From assembly GCA_963783095.1 (NCBI GenBank), contig CAWAMR010000001.1:248001-312000 (forward strand): DNA of 64,000 nucleotides. The letters run 5' to 3'. Positions 55,080 through 64,000 of the stretch are shown piece by piece. The stretch's first letter is position 1. Every line of letters begins with the position of its first letter. Below the pieces are notes generated by a model. That model worked only from the letters and a program-made list of their open reading frames with translations. It did not search any database and was not told the DNA's origin. A program made the translations under genes and the position numbers. The stretch is from CAWAMR01 sp963783095. Lineage in GTDB: Bacteria; Planctomycetota; Planctomycetia; Gemmatales; Gemmataceae.

Positions 55080-56168
55080 TCACCTTGTCACCGCAGGAGC
55101 AACTGCAATCGAAGCCGGATCGGGAGGCGCTGTCGCCTGACTTTCTTCTTCGGTCTTGGGCGGAGTTTTGCTGCTGCGGGTTCGGGTGTAGAACAGGTAA
55201 CCGATCACGCCCAATCCCAAAAAGATGACGCGCTGCGACAAGCTGCCGGCAACTCCGTTGGACCTGGGTTTCCCAAGAATATGATAGAGTTCACCATACG
55301 CTGCCTCTCCGCCGCCCACGCCGCCGGGAGCAGGAAACATGGCCTGCGCCGTCATGCCGACCGGCACAATAATCATGTGCTCTTGCAGGCTGGCAATCTC
55401 ACTTTTCGTTTCAAATGCCTGAATGGCAAGGTGATAGACCAATACCCAGCCCAGATGCCCAACCAACGACATCAGAACCGCGAGAGTGACCGCTCCCATT
55501 TTTTGACGGTAGATCCAGCAGGCTCGCCATAATTCTGCCGCGGATCCGCCGACCTTCGGAATACGTTGCAAATAGCCGGCCAATAGCTCCGAGATCCGCT
55601 GCGATACCAATCCTACCAGTAAAAAGACGGCCAAAGTCGTTACCGTAACGCCAATAGAAGCCCTGACAATCATCTGGAGATATTGATTGCCATTGGATCC
55701 ATAAAGTAATGGATTTTCCGAAAGCCAGAAAATACCGCCGACGATCGCGACGAAAGCAGCGAGCGCCCAAAGACCGATGGCGCGATCCACGATGACGGTA
55801 GTGACGGCTCGCGTTCTTTGGCTCTGTCCGCGCGCGATGTAGTACGCCTTCAACATATCTCCACCAACCGAGGGGAGAAAATTGGTAAAGAAGTAGCCGA
55901 TCAGCCCCAAACGGACGGCATCCGATCGCCTAAATTCGATACCGACTGCCCGGACAAGCAAATGCCAGCGCAGAAAGGTAATGATCAAACCAACAGCGGC
56001 GATCAGCGCCGCCAGAAAGAACGGACCCAAATGTAGCGGTTGCTGGATCAAACCGGATAGGCCGGGATCGTCGCTACCTTTCGGATTCCAGTAGGAAATG
56101 AGAACCCAGGCAAGAGCGCCCAGGCCAAGCCCGTACTTTAACACGATTTTCAAAGTGTCGGTTTTCAC
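55080..56168 (-). CDS. Lysylphosphatidylglycerol synthase-type (UPF0104) flippase-like membrane protein
   Basis: A 362-residue protein with about eight membrane helices. Family motifs: FLRWHLLVRAVGIEFRRSDA, GYFFTNFLPSVGGDMLKAYY, TTVIVDRAIGLWALA, and MIIVPVGMTAQAMFPAPGGV followed by GGGEAAYGELY. This is the membrane part of the LPG-synthase/AglD (UPF0104) family without the catalytic synthetase domain, so a lipid flippase role is likely. The start is a GTG at 56168 (KTDTLKIV), with AAGGATCGAGA upstream. A tail rich in Pro, Thr and Ala ends the protein. Confidence 0.9.
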   Translation of the reverse strand: MKTDTLKIVLKYGLGLGALAWVLISYWNPKGSDDPGLSGLIQQPLHLGPFFLAALIAAVGLIITFLRWHLLVRAVGIEFRRSDAVRLGLIGYFFTNFLPSVGGDMLKAYYIARGQSQRTRAVTTVIVDRAIGLWALAAFVAIVGGIFWLSENPLLYGSNGNQYLQMIVRASIGVTVTTLAVFLLVGLVSQRISELLAGYLQRIPKVGGSAAELWRACWIYRQKMGAVTLAVLMSLVGHLGWVLVYHLAIQAFETKSEIASLQEHMIIVPVGMTAQAMFPAPGGVGGGEAAYGELYHILGKPRSNGVAGSLSQRVIFLGLGVIGYLFYTRTRSSKTPPKTEEESQATAPPDPASIAVAPAVTR

Positions 56169-56292
56169 TCTCGATCCTTCGGGAAGGAAGCGGGCAAGAA
56201 TATCGAATAGAGCATAGCAGCGAACCCAGAAACTGCAAGTCGTGTCCTTCTATCAAACGTATGAAGAATTGTCCAGAAGAGATGGGAATTGG

Positions 56293-56321
56293 TTGACAGC
56301 TGGGAGGATGGACGCTAGGTT
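56293..56321 (+). promoter_or_regulatory. Candidate promoter of tRNA-Ala
   Basis: TTGACA at 56293-56298 matches the sigma-70 -35 box exactly. TAGGTT at 56316-56321 is a weak -10 at 17-base spacing. Transcription would start near 56328, nine bases before the tRNA. The -35 is convincing; the -10 is not. Confidence 0.5.
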
Positions 56322-56336
56322 TACTACTTCACTATT

Positions 56337-56409
56337 GGGGATGTAGCTCAGTTGGTAGAGCGCTTGAATGGCATTCAAGAGGTCACGAGTTCGACTCTCG
56401 TCATCTCCA
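56337..56409 (+). tRNA. tRNA-Ala (anticodon GGC)
   Basis: 73 bases fold as a standard cloverleaf: acceptor GGGGATG with CATCTCC, D arm GCTC/GAGC, anticodon stem CTTGA/TCAAG with loop ATGGCAT (anticodon GGC, reading GCC/GCU), and T arm ACGAG/CTCGT. The acceptor contains the G3-U70 wobble that identifies tRNA-Ala. Discriminator base A. The CCA is not encoded. A run of six T's follows four bases after the gene. Confidence 0.97.
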
Positions 56410-56550
56410 CTCAACTTTTTTATGCCGGTTTACGACAACAACCGCCCAGTTCCCATAGCGCACGGCGGCAAGCCCATTCGCGAAATATTGCTGTAAATCA
56501 CAGGTTCCCGTCACTTGAAGGTTTCCGCAACATGAATCAAGGAGGTTCTC

Positions 56551-59500
56551 ATGGCAATTCCTCATAATCGCTGGTGGCTTGGATTTTTCCCACTTCTGTC
56601 GGCCGTTGCTCTTCTCGCAATCCCGACGCTCCTCTGGATGAAATCGCCCTCCGATCCTGGTCAACAAAAATCGCTGCAGGTTAGCCGCAAAGATCAATTG
56701 CCCCCCATTGTGGAAGCAGGTTTGAAACCCAAGCCCAGGCCGGCCGAACCGACTTCGACAGTGCTGGCCATCGGGCAAAAGGCAGCGACTCAGGCCGGTG
56801 AAAAACGACGACTTATGTTGCCGGATGGTTCGACTCTTTATCTCAATGAACGCACGTCGATCGAGTTGCCGCAGGATCGCCAACTCAAACTGACCGCCGG
56901 CGAAGTGTTCGTCGAAGCGATCGAAGCGAATGCAGAGCGAGGTTCTTTCACCGTCTCGACGCCGAGCAAATCCCTCACCGCGCTGGAACCAGGTTCGCGG
57001 TTCGTGCCGACGACCACGGCACAGGTATTTTGGTCACGCAAGGAAAGGTCGAGGTTTCCGGTCTCGAAACCGCGATCGCCGCGGGACAAGAACTTGCACC
57101 CGGCACTACCGATATCCGCGCAGCGGTTCGTGCTTCTCATGCGCTGGATTGGACGCGGGAATTGCAGAGCGCTGGCGATTCGCCCCTGATTCCCGGCAGC
57201 AAATACGATGGCGGTGCACTGATCGCCGTCGATCCCTATGGGCAGGAGGCGAAACTCGCGCTGGTCAAATATCACATCGACGTTCATGTTGAAGACGGTT
57301 TTGCGCGCACCACGATCGATCAGACTTATTTCAATCGTGAGAATTCTCAAATGGAAGGGACGTTTTACTTCCCGCTGCCGCCGGATGCGTCGATTTCACG
57401 ATTGGCGATGTATGTTTCGAGCGGTGCGGAATCGACATTAATGGAAGGCGGGATGGCCGAACGCGACATCGCTCGCCAGACCTATGAGAGAGTTCGTTAT
57501 GCAAATCGCGATCCCGCGCTTTTGGAATGGGTGGATGGCAGCCTTTTCAAGATGCGCGTTTTCCCGCTGGAGGCACGACAAGAAAAGCGCATCGTCCTGA
57601 GTTACTCGCAAAAGTTGCCGGTTTCCTACGGGCGAACGAGCTATCGCTTTCCGGCCGGGCACAGCCTGAACGTCGTTCGAGACTGGTCCTTCAGTGCCTT
57701 CATAAAAGATGGGGCCAAGCTGTCGGCATCTTCGCCGTCGCATCCCGACATGAAGGTCGGGCAGCGCGGCAGCGATCTGGTGCTGACCGATCGGAAGACC
57801 GATATCAAGGCAGACAAGGACGTGGTACTCGACCTCAATGAGTCGAATCCGAAGGCCACGCCCAGTGTTCGCTGGTCTGCTGCGGAACAGGATGGGCACA
57901 AGTATCTGATGCTGCGCTATCGTCCCCAGCTTCCGGGCGCATTGCGACGAGAACGCCGCGACTGGGTGATTCTCTTTGAATCGGCCGGCACGCGCGACCC
58001 GCTGGTGGCGCGCACGCAAATTGAGATTCTTCGGAATCTATTCAAACATGCGGAACATGATGACACCTTCGCACTGATGACGGTGGGCACACGCATTCAC
58101 CGATTCACGGCCCAGCCGCTGCCCGTATCGACTGACAATCTGGCCGCAGCCATGAAGTTCTTGGAGCAAACCCATTTGATTGGGGCACTGGATCTGGAAC
58201 GGGCATTGAAGGCAGCTGGGCCGTGGTTGACGAGTGGACAGAATTCCCATCTGGTCCACATCGGCGGCGGAGTGGCAACCCTGGGCGAGCAGCGAACCGA
58301 TAAGCTCCTGGCGCTGCTGCCTCAAGGTACTCGCTATGTCGGCATCGGGGTTGGCAAACGAGTTTCCCCAGCATTTATGAAGGTTGCCGCGGAAAAAACG
58401 GGTGGGTTGTTTACCCAAATCAACCCCGATGAACCGATCGCCTGGCGCAGTTTTGAGCTGGCCTCAACGCTCAATACACCCCGGCTATTGAACATCACAG
58501 TGGACGCCGGCGTGCATATGCCGCGCTTCCTGACATTCACCAACACGCTCGCCCACGGCGAGGAGCTTGCCGCAGTGGCGCGCATCGATGATGCCGTGCT
58601 GAACGCGGTAACCGTGCGCGGCACCGTAGACGGGCAAACTTTCGAGCAGGTGGTGCCGATCCAACAGATCGCACCCAAGGCAGAGTATTTGCCGCGCATC
58701 TGGGCCAAGCTGGAAATCGATCGCCTCATGGCCGAGGATATTCTCAAACATCGGCAGACCATCACCGAATTGAGCAAGGCGATGTATGTGATGACGCCGT
58801 TCACATCGCTATTGGTGCTGGAAAACGAGGCCATGTACCTGGAATTCAAGATCGATCGGGGCCGTGCGGATCACTGGGCAATGTATGGGTGTCCCGCGAA
58901 AATGCCGACCGTCTACATCCCCGATCCGAATCAGCCTGCGGGCAACGGCCCCGGATTCACAGCACAAAAGCCCCATCGCAATCAGGTGATGCAATCGATC
59001 CTGTGCCGAACGATGCCCCGATACATGATCTTGCCGAACACCGCCGTCGCCGGGGATGAAGCGGTTCAGACCGCAGGAAAGTTCTTCGGGGGGGCCGACC
59101 GACTGGAGAGATTCGAAACTCGGTATAGTTTTTGTCTCGGCTATTTTGGTGGAGAATCCGATTCTCCGACAGCCGACCACCTGGAAAGAATGAACTGGAA
59201 TCAAATCGAGGTAGAAAAGTACACCGGTAGCAAGGATCGACAGGCTTTTTATATGACGCATGATCCGACCGATTCAGAAGCGGTGAAAACCGCCAAGCAA
59301 GAGATGATGCGTCTGATGTTTCGCAAAAATGTCGTGATCGGAGATTCTGAGTACATGGACAGTCCTCCGACCAATCCAGTCGATTCGTGGACCAGACTCC
59401 AAAATATCACCATAAGCAATACGGTCGCAGGAGAGCCTCCAGAAATAAACAAGTCGTCGTATGGGCTGGCAGTTCCTCCCTTTGGTGGATACGATGCACC

Positions 59501-62381
59501 CCGCCGTTCGTCGGGCACCGGTCTCATTGGCACCGGTCGCACTCCGTGGGATGGCAACGCCACGGCAGCCGAATTGCGGAATGCTCAGAAAGAAACATTT
59601 CGATTCTGGATGAATCAAGAACCGAGTTCCTTATCGTATGATCGACTCAACGGCGCAATTAGTGACAGATTTCCCTACGTCACGGGCGGCACCGTTAGCA
59701 GCTTGGGAACATTTTCACCTCAACTCCCTCCTCGTCCACAGGCGAAGGAACCTCTGCACCTGAAACCAGAAATCTCACTCGTTTCCGATATTCTTGATGG
59801 CCGAAGTCATGAACCTTCCTATTACGGGCGGCCCCGTTTCAGCAATGTCGACCGTGTATTTACCGATCTGGTCGCGTATGCACCGGGCATGAGTTCATCG
59901 CCTGCCGATGTTCAGGCGGCCCTTGAAGCCAAGGCCGCCCCTCGACTCAATAGCCGTCGTGGCACGCTCGATCCATCCGCAAAAACCATGATCGAACGAG
60001 CAAGAACTTCCGAATGGCGCACCACCACTTTACCGGTTGGAAAGGGTGCCGCTATCACGATCGCCCACGACGGGCAGGGACGATTCGCTTACGAACGCCA
60101 ACTGCCGTTTGGACTGAAGGAGCACGTCTATTGCGATGGATTGACGCTCTTACATCTCTATCCGGAACTTGGCATCGGGGCCAGGCGCGCGGTAAGCCGA
60201 TTCCATCGGGCCGATCTCGTCGGGATGATTCGCGATCTTCTGCCTCCCGCAGCGGATCTGAGCGTTGGGGCCGACGTCGTGGTCGTCGATCCGCGCACGG
60301 TGGCCATCGTACCGCTGGACCCGTCCGAGCCTGGCGAAGAGGTTAAACCGCAGGAGTGGATTGAGATACACCTGATCTTCGAAGGCAATCGTCTGGCGGA
60401 ACGACGGCTGGTGTTGCTGCGGGATAAGAACCTTGCCGCACCAGTTGATCCCAGTTCCAAGAAAGATGAGATGAAACCCGATCCCGTTCCACGGTCGCCG
60501 CGAGCGAAGAAGTCCCAGTCGGCCGGCGCGGTGTTTCTCCGCGAAGTTTACGAAGCCGGGGGGATGGTCAAGATTCTCGATGCTCAGGGGAAAGAACTGG
60601 TTGCCCACAAGTTCGATCGCAAGCCGGCCCCACCGGCGAATCTGACGCCGGACTTGAACGATCTGGTTGTTTTGCCGCTGCCCTTGCGCAGTCGGGACAT
60701 CGTGTTTCCGAAGCACGCTTTGAATCCCGGTCGAGATCTGACTCAGGAAGATAACGGCTGCTTCGAATATCTCGACGAGCCCGCAGCACTGGAGCTTCTC
60801 GCCGCGAGTTTCGCGGAGAATCATGTCATCAACGTGGTCATGATCTGGCAAAAATGCTTCTACGATCGCGGCGATCGCCGGCGCGGTTTCTACACGCTGA
60901 TGGCCTCGACAGGTATCAATGCGGGAAATTTTTCAAGCCTTATGGAACTGGCCTCTGCAAATCCGAGCGATCCTCTGTTGCGGTATCTGTTCCTTTACAA
61001 CGATCGATTCCGTTTCTGTCAGGCGCATCTGGGTATCTATCCCGGCCCCCGGACACCCGACGATTTCCTGAATAACCTCTTTACTTTCCGCGCTCTCTCG
61101 ATTCGCTGGCAGAGCGATTCCGTAGTTGACAGCATCCTCGGCAGCCGAGAGTCCGAGCGAAAGCGCGCTCTGGCTTTTGTGAAACATCATGCCGGCAACG
61201 AGTGGGGCTGGTGCGTGCTGGCCATGCTTTCCGACCAGGCTCAAACCAACGAATTCCGCAAAGAGGCGGCGAATGCCTGGGGTCTGCTGGCTGAGAAATC
61301 CGGGCTGAATTATCATGCTCGATACGAGCAAGCACGCCAGTTGCGCAATGCGGGCGCAGCTGAAGATGCCAGGACAAGGTTTACCAAACTCTTTGAGGAA
61401 ACACTGGCAAAAGGGCGTTTGCCGCTCCTCGATGAAACATTCCGCAACGCACTGGAACACGACAAGTCCCCGGCATGGGCGGTGTTGATGCGGACCTCCG
61501 TTGCCGCGGCGATCGAGAAGCGCGATCGGCAACGGGCCGTGTTGCTGGCGTGGCAGTCACGGCAACTGGGCGACCACCCTCTGGCCGATCGTCTGCTCCG
61601 GACAGCTTTGGCCGATCTGAAGCCGGAAGAGAAACCGATCGCGACGATTGCGGCCATCGAGTATCTCATGAAAATCGGCGACTATCGGCGTGCCGACACG
61701 TTGCTCACGGGTCTGCTCGATGATCCGAGCCTGGCTCAAGCGCCGGCGGCATGGCGATTAGCCGCGCAGATAGCCCAAAAAAGGAACGAGACCATCCGGC
61801 AGTATTCGTGCCTGGAAAAAGCCCTCGATCGCGAATTCGCGACGATGCCGGCAGTCTTCGATATCAGTAGTGTACGCAGCGATTACAACGAGTTGCTGGG
61901 TCATTATCAATGGCTTGCCGAAGCGTCCGTGACCCTGAAAGTGCCGGCCCCCGCCGATTTGGCTTCGCGCACGATACGTTATGCCGATCGCTGGCGGAGT
62001 CTCGATCCCGACGCCACCGAAGCATGCGATCTGGCAGCTAAGATACTGACGAAACTGGGTGGTGAAGGGGCCTCGTCATTAGCCTGGGATTATCTGACGA
62101 CGCCGCTGGGACTGAAGTCGAATGAATCGGGGCCGTGGTTGAGGCTGGCGGAATCGGCGAAAAGCGAAGGAAACCTGGCCCTGGCGGATCGCTGTTATCG
62201 CGAGGCATTCAGTTCCGAGCCGACCAATGCGCAGATCCTCTGGGATCGTGCTCAGTTGTTGCAGAGTCGAGGCAACGAGGCAGAGGCGAGGAAGTTGATG
62301 CAACAGATTCTGCAGGGTGACTGGCAGGATCGTTTCAATGGCGTAAAGATCCAAGCGCGAGAAGTGATTGAAGGACGGTAG
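56551..62381 (+). CDS. Giant FecR-VIT-TPR membrane protein (frameshifted)
   Basis: About 1943 residues. A membrane helix (LGFFPLLSAVALLAIPTLLW) is followed by a FecR-like domain (RLMLPDGSTLYLNERTSIEL, GEVFVEAI) and, after the frameshift at about 57004 (one G missing), ILVTQGKVEVSGLE. Next is a VIT domain (LALVKYHIDVHVEDGFARTT, QTYFNRENSQMEGTFYFPLP) and a VWA-like region (WVILFESAGTRD). The centre (about 700-1300) is low-similarity with repeated GG and Pro. The C-terminal 500 residues are TPR-like (EAARKLMQQILQG type). Such proteins are planctomycete-specific and probably span the envelope. The upstream sequence shows no regulator. Confidence 0.88.
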
Positions 62382-62437
62382 TCTCGAACCGATGCGCTCA
62401 CAATCGTGTAGGTCGGGGAAGTATTCGTTTAGCCGTA

Positions 62438-62631
62438 GGCGAGCGTCGAGGCGTAAGCTCGACGTGGGCTGTCGCCACGCAGGCGGTTCATGGTTTGCCG
62501 GGGAGATTGCCCCCTTGCCGAGTGGGCCTAAGCTCATCGTGGACTGTCTCTATGCAGAGGAACAGTTACCGATGGCGGATTAGCGCACCGGCGGTGGCAG
62601 TCCACGTCGAGCTTACGCCTCGACGCTCGCC
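62438..62631. repeat. 30-bp perfect inverted repeat (possible dispersed intergenic element)
   Basis: GGCGAGCGTCGAGGCGTAAG and the next ten bases (62438-62467) recur as an exact reverse complement at 62602-62631. Sequence next to each arm is also similar (GACGTGGGCTG against GTGGACTGCC on the other strand). The 134-base interior has a further related stretch (TAAGCTCATCGTGGACTG). No transposase is present. It lies between the giant protein and the convergent methyltransferase. Confidence 0.7.
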
Positions 62632-62634
62632 TTA

Positions 62635-63705
62635 TCATGTCACAGCACCGACAAGGCTCTTCTCTTCCACTACTTTCGTTGGAGCATGCACGGGTACATT
62701 GCTGGCCGTGTAGAAGCTGTGCGCGTTCAGGACCGGATCGAGCCCTTCTTCGGGGAACCAGCTTTCCACTTCCGCGATCCGGTGCCGCCACTGGTAGCGC
62801 GGCAATAGCGTGTCGAAGCAATAAAACACTTGCGCGGCATAGCGCTCGCGCATCGTCATGCTGCTGATACGGAAAAACGGCAGATCTCTGCCGATGCGCT
62901 TGTAGCACTTCCAGAAGAAAAGCTGAACGATCGGGTAGAGCGTGATCACGATCGTATGCGCGATGAAGCGCAGCAGCCAGGTTGGCAGCCTGTAACCTTG
63001 CCGGAGCGTGATGACGTCGCGCGCAAAGTACGGCATCCGCCATTCCGGGCCTTCCCAGTACGTCGGGTAGATCCAGATCACGCAGGTCGTCTCTTCCTTG
63101 AGCATCTTGCGGAACTTGTGGAACGCTTCGCGCGTGTTGTTGGTATGGTGAAGAACGCCCAGACTCATGCCGGCATCGAACTGGCGATCCTTGAACGGAG
63201 GCTCCATGATATTGCCCTGGACATAGTCCAGGTTGGTCATGTGGCCGAAGTTTTCAATGCTTTTCTCCAGCGAAGCAACACCCAGGTCCAGGCCGATTAC
63301 ATTCTGATGGGGACACAGGCGAGCCAATACTTGCGATTTTTCGCCGCTGCCGCAGCCTGCATCCAAAAGCCATTCGCCGGGCTCCGGAACCCGCCGGCAT
63401 TCGAGTTGTTCCTTGACCCAGCCGATATAGATGTCGTCGTTGAACCCGTAACAGCGTTCCCCCTCGAAACGCCCGTTCCAGCGCGACAGCCACTGGAATG
63501 AGAAACGCTTGCAGACCTCGGCGACATCTGGAGCAACCTTGACCATTCGTGGGACGCCCTTCTCGATGGGGTATTGCTTCGAGCAGGCTTTGCAGCTCAG
63601 CGTTCCCCGAAGGATGCGAACGTCGTTTTCTTCTTTGACTTCTGCCAATTCGATGTCACCGCGACATTCCGGACATGCGAGTTTCTCGACAACAGCTCGT
63701 CTCAT
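62635..63705 (-). CDS. Class I SAM-dependent methyltransferase with zinc-ribbon N-terminus
   Basis: A complete 356-residue protein. Residues 1-60 form a Trm112-like zinc ribbon (LACPECRGDIELAE, LSCKACSKQYPIEKGVPRMV). The Rossmann core has WLLDAGCGSGEKSQVLARL for SAM binding, NVIGLDLGVASLEKSIE, FDAGMSLGVLHHTNNTREAF and HKFRKMLKEETTCVIWIYP. A hydrophobic helix (LLRFIAHTIVITLYPIVQLF) suggests membrane contact. Target unknown; the layout recalls methyltransferases of glycan or lipid clusters. Start is an ATG at 63705. Its 3' end meets the inverted repeat just described. Confidence 0.92.
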   Translation of the reverse strand: MRRAVVEKLACPECRGDIELAEVKEENDVRILRGTLSCKACSKQYPIEKGVPRMVKVAPDVAEVCKRFSFQWLSRWNGRFEGERCYGFNDDIYIGWVKEQLECRRVPEPGEWLLDAGCGSGEKSQVLARLCPHQNVIGLDLGVASLEKSIENFGHMTNLDYVQGNIMEPPFKDRQFDAGMSLGVLHHTNNTREAFHKFRKMLKEETTCVIWIYPTYWEGPEWRMPYFARDVITLRQGYRLPTWLLRFIAHTIVITLYPIVQLFFWKCYKRIGRDLPFFRISSMTMRERYAAQVFYCFDTLLPRYQWRHRIAEVESWFPEEGLDPVLNAHSFYTASNVPVHAPTKVVEEKSLVGAVT

Positions 63706-64000
63706 ATCAGTGCCTTTGCATAGCGGAGTGTCCCTTCCCCTCGATGAAAAAATTACAAAGCCAAGAGAATATTACCCAGATTATCCAGCTTTACAACTCT
63801 GCTTATTGTTTGCAATTTACTTTCCATCGTAAGAAAATGGGTTGGTCGGAATGTATCAACAGTGCTGAGGATGCGGATTGGATTGATTGAAACAGATATT
63901 CGGTCTATTCGACGCTGTCGTAATACTCCACCTCCGAGTGCCTTTTTCCACGCAATGGGAAGCGGCTTTGATGTCGCGTGAAGACTTTCCTCACGCGGAG
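63706..64000. other. Window end without a recognisable gene
   Basis: These 295 bases are AT-richer than their surroundings and presumably hold the methyltransferase promoter. Open frames here are short with no protein-like composition. CGCGTGAAGACTTTCCTCACGCG at the end (63978-64000) is a possible hairpin (CGCGTGA/TCACGCG). Confidence 0.4.

Noticed and set aside
56293..56336. A second tRNA or RNA gene near tRNA-Ala.
   Set aside because: No second cloverleaf could be folded; the stretch is promoter-like.

Overview
The window reads as a chromosomal segment of a planctomycete, most likely from the Gemmata side of the phylum. This is inferred from content: Ser/Thr kinases paired with ECF sigma factors, a kinase-DUF1080-leucine-rich-repeat fusion, several Uma2 and DUF4058 proteins, a PQQ-type beta-propeller, a giant FecR-VIT-TPR protein, and mostly single genes or short operons on alternating strands. 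There is one tRNA (Ala, GGC) and no rRNA, CRISPR array, integrase or transposase.

Layout. 1-9.2 kb is mainly housekeeping on the minus strand: a nitrilase-family hydrolase (cut by the edge), a prenyltransferase-repeat secreted protein, hemL overlapping a kinase gene, an AroD-AroE fusion homologue and a beta-propeller protein. 9.4-13.7 kb is an accessory patch: two DUF4058 genes, a small helical protein, a large AAA ATPase and a Uma2 nuclease. 13.9-20.6 kb is an RND efflux operon with two tandem adaptor paralogues. 20.6-28.4 kb holds a receiver-domain protein, OsmC, an ECF/kinase-WD40 pair, a glutathione peroxidase-like protein, pdxH and gatB. 28.4-35.2 kb holds three Uma2 genes, a Uma2 remnant and a second ECF/kinase pair (DUF1080-LRR sensor). 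35.4-48 kb holds a double amidohydrolase, an Imm33-like protein, a toxin-antitoxin-like pair, DUF6580 and YciI proteins, a pseudokinase, a membrane-fused spermidine-synthase-like protein and glgB. 48-53.3 kb is a mobile-looking locus: a DUF1016 (YhcG-type) nuclease bracketed by ~120-bp direct repeats that duplicate the promoter and first codons of the next gene, followed by a P-loop ATPase overlapping a TPR protein. 53.3-63.7 kb holds an amidohydrolase, a flippase-like membrane protein, tRNA-Ala, the giant FecR-VIT protein and a methyltransferase.

Two points cut across the window. First, about fifteen genes, including essential ones (hemL, gatB, glgB), carry single-base frameshifts where conserved motifs continue in a neighbouring frame, often at short homopolymers. 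I read these as mostly sequence errors and give each gene its full repaired span. Second, several apparent enzymes lack catalytic residues: the AroDE homologue, the kinase at 40.6-42.2 kb and the second half of the double amidohydrolase.

The best candidate for an undescribed system is the two-gene ATPase/TPR module at 49.6-53.3 kb. It has the look of a STAND-type conflict system split into an ATPase and a TPR sensor, with a foreign-looking beta domain inserted into the TPR array, next to a repeat-flanked DUF1016 nuclease.
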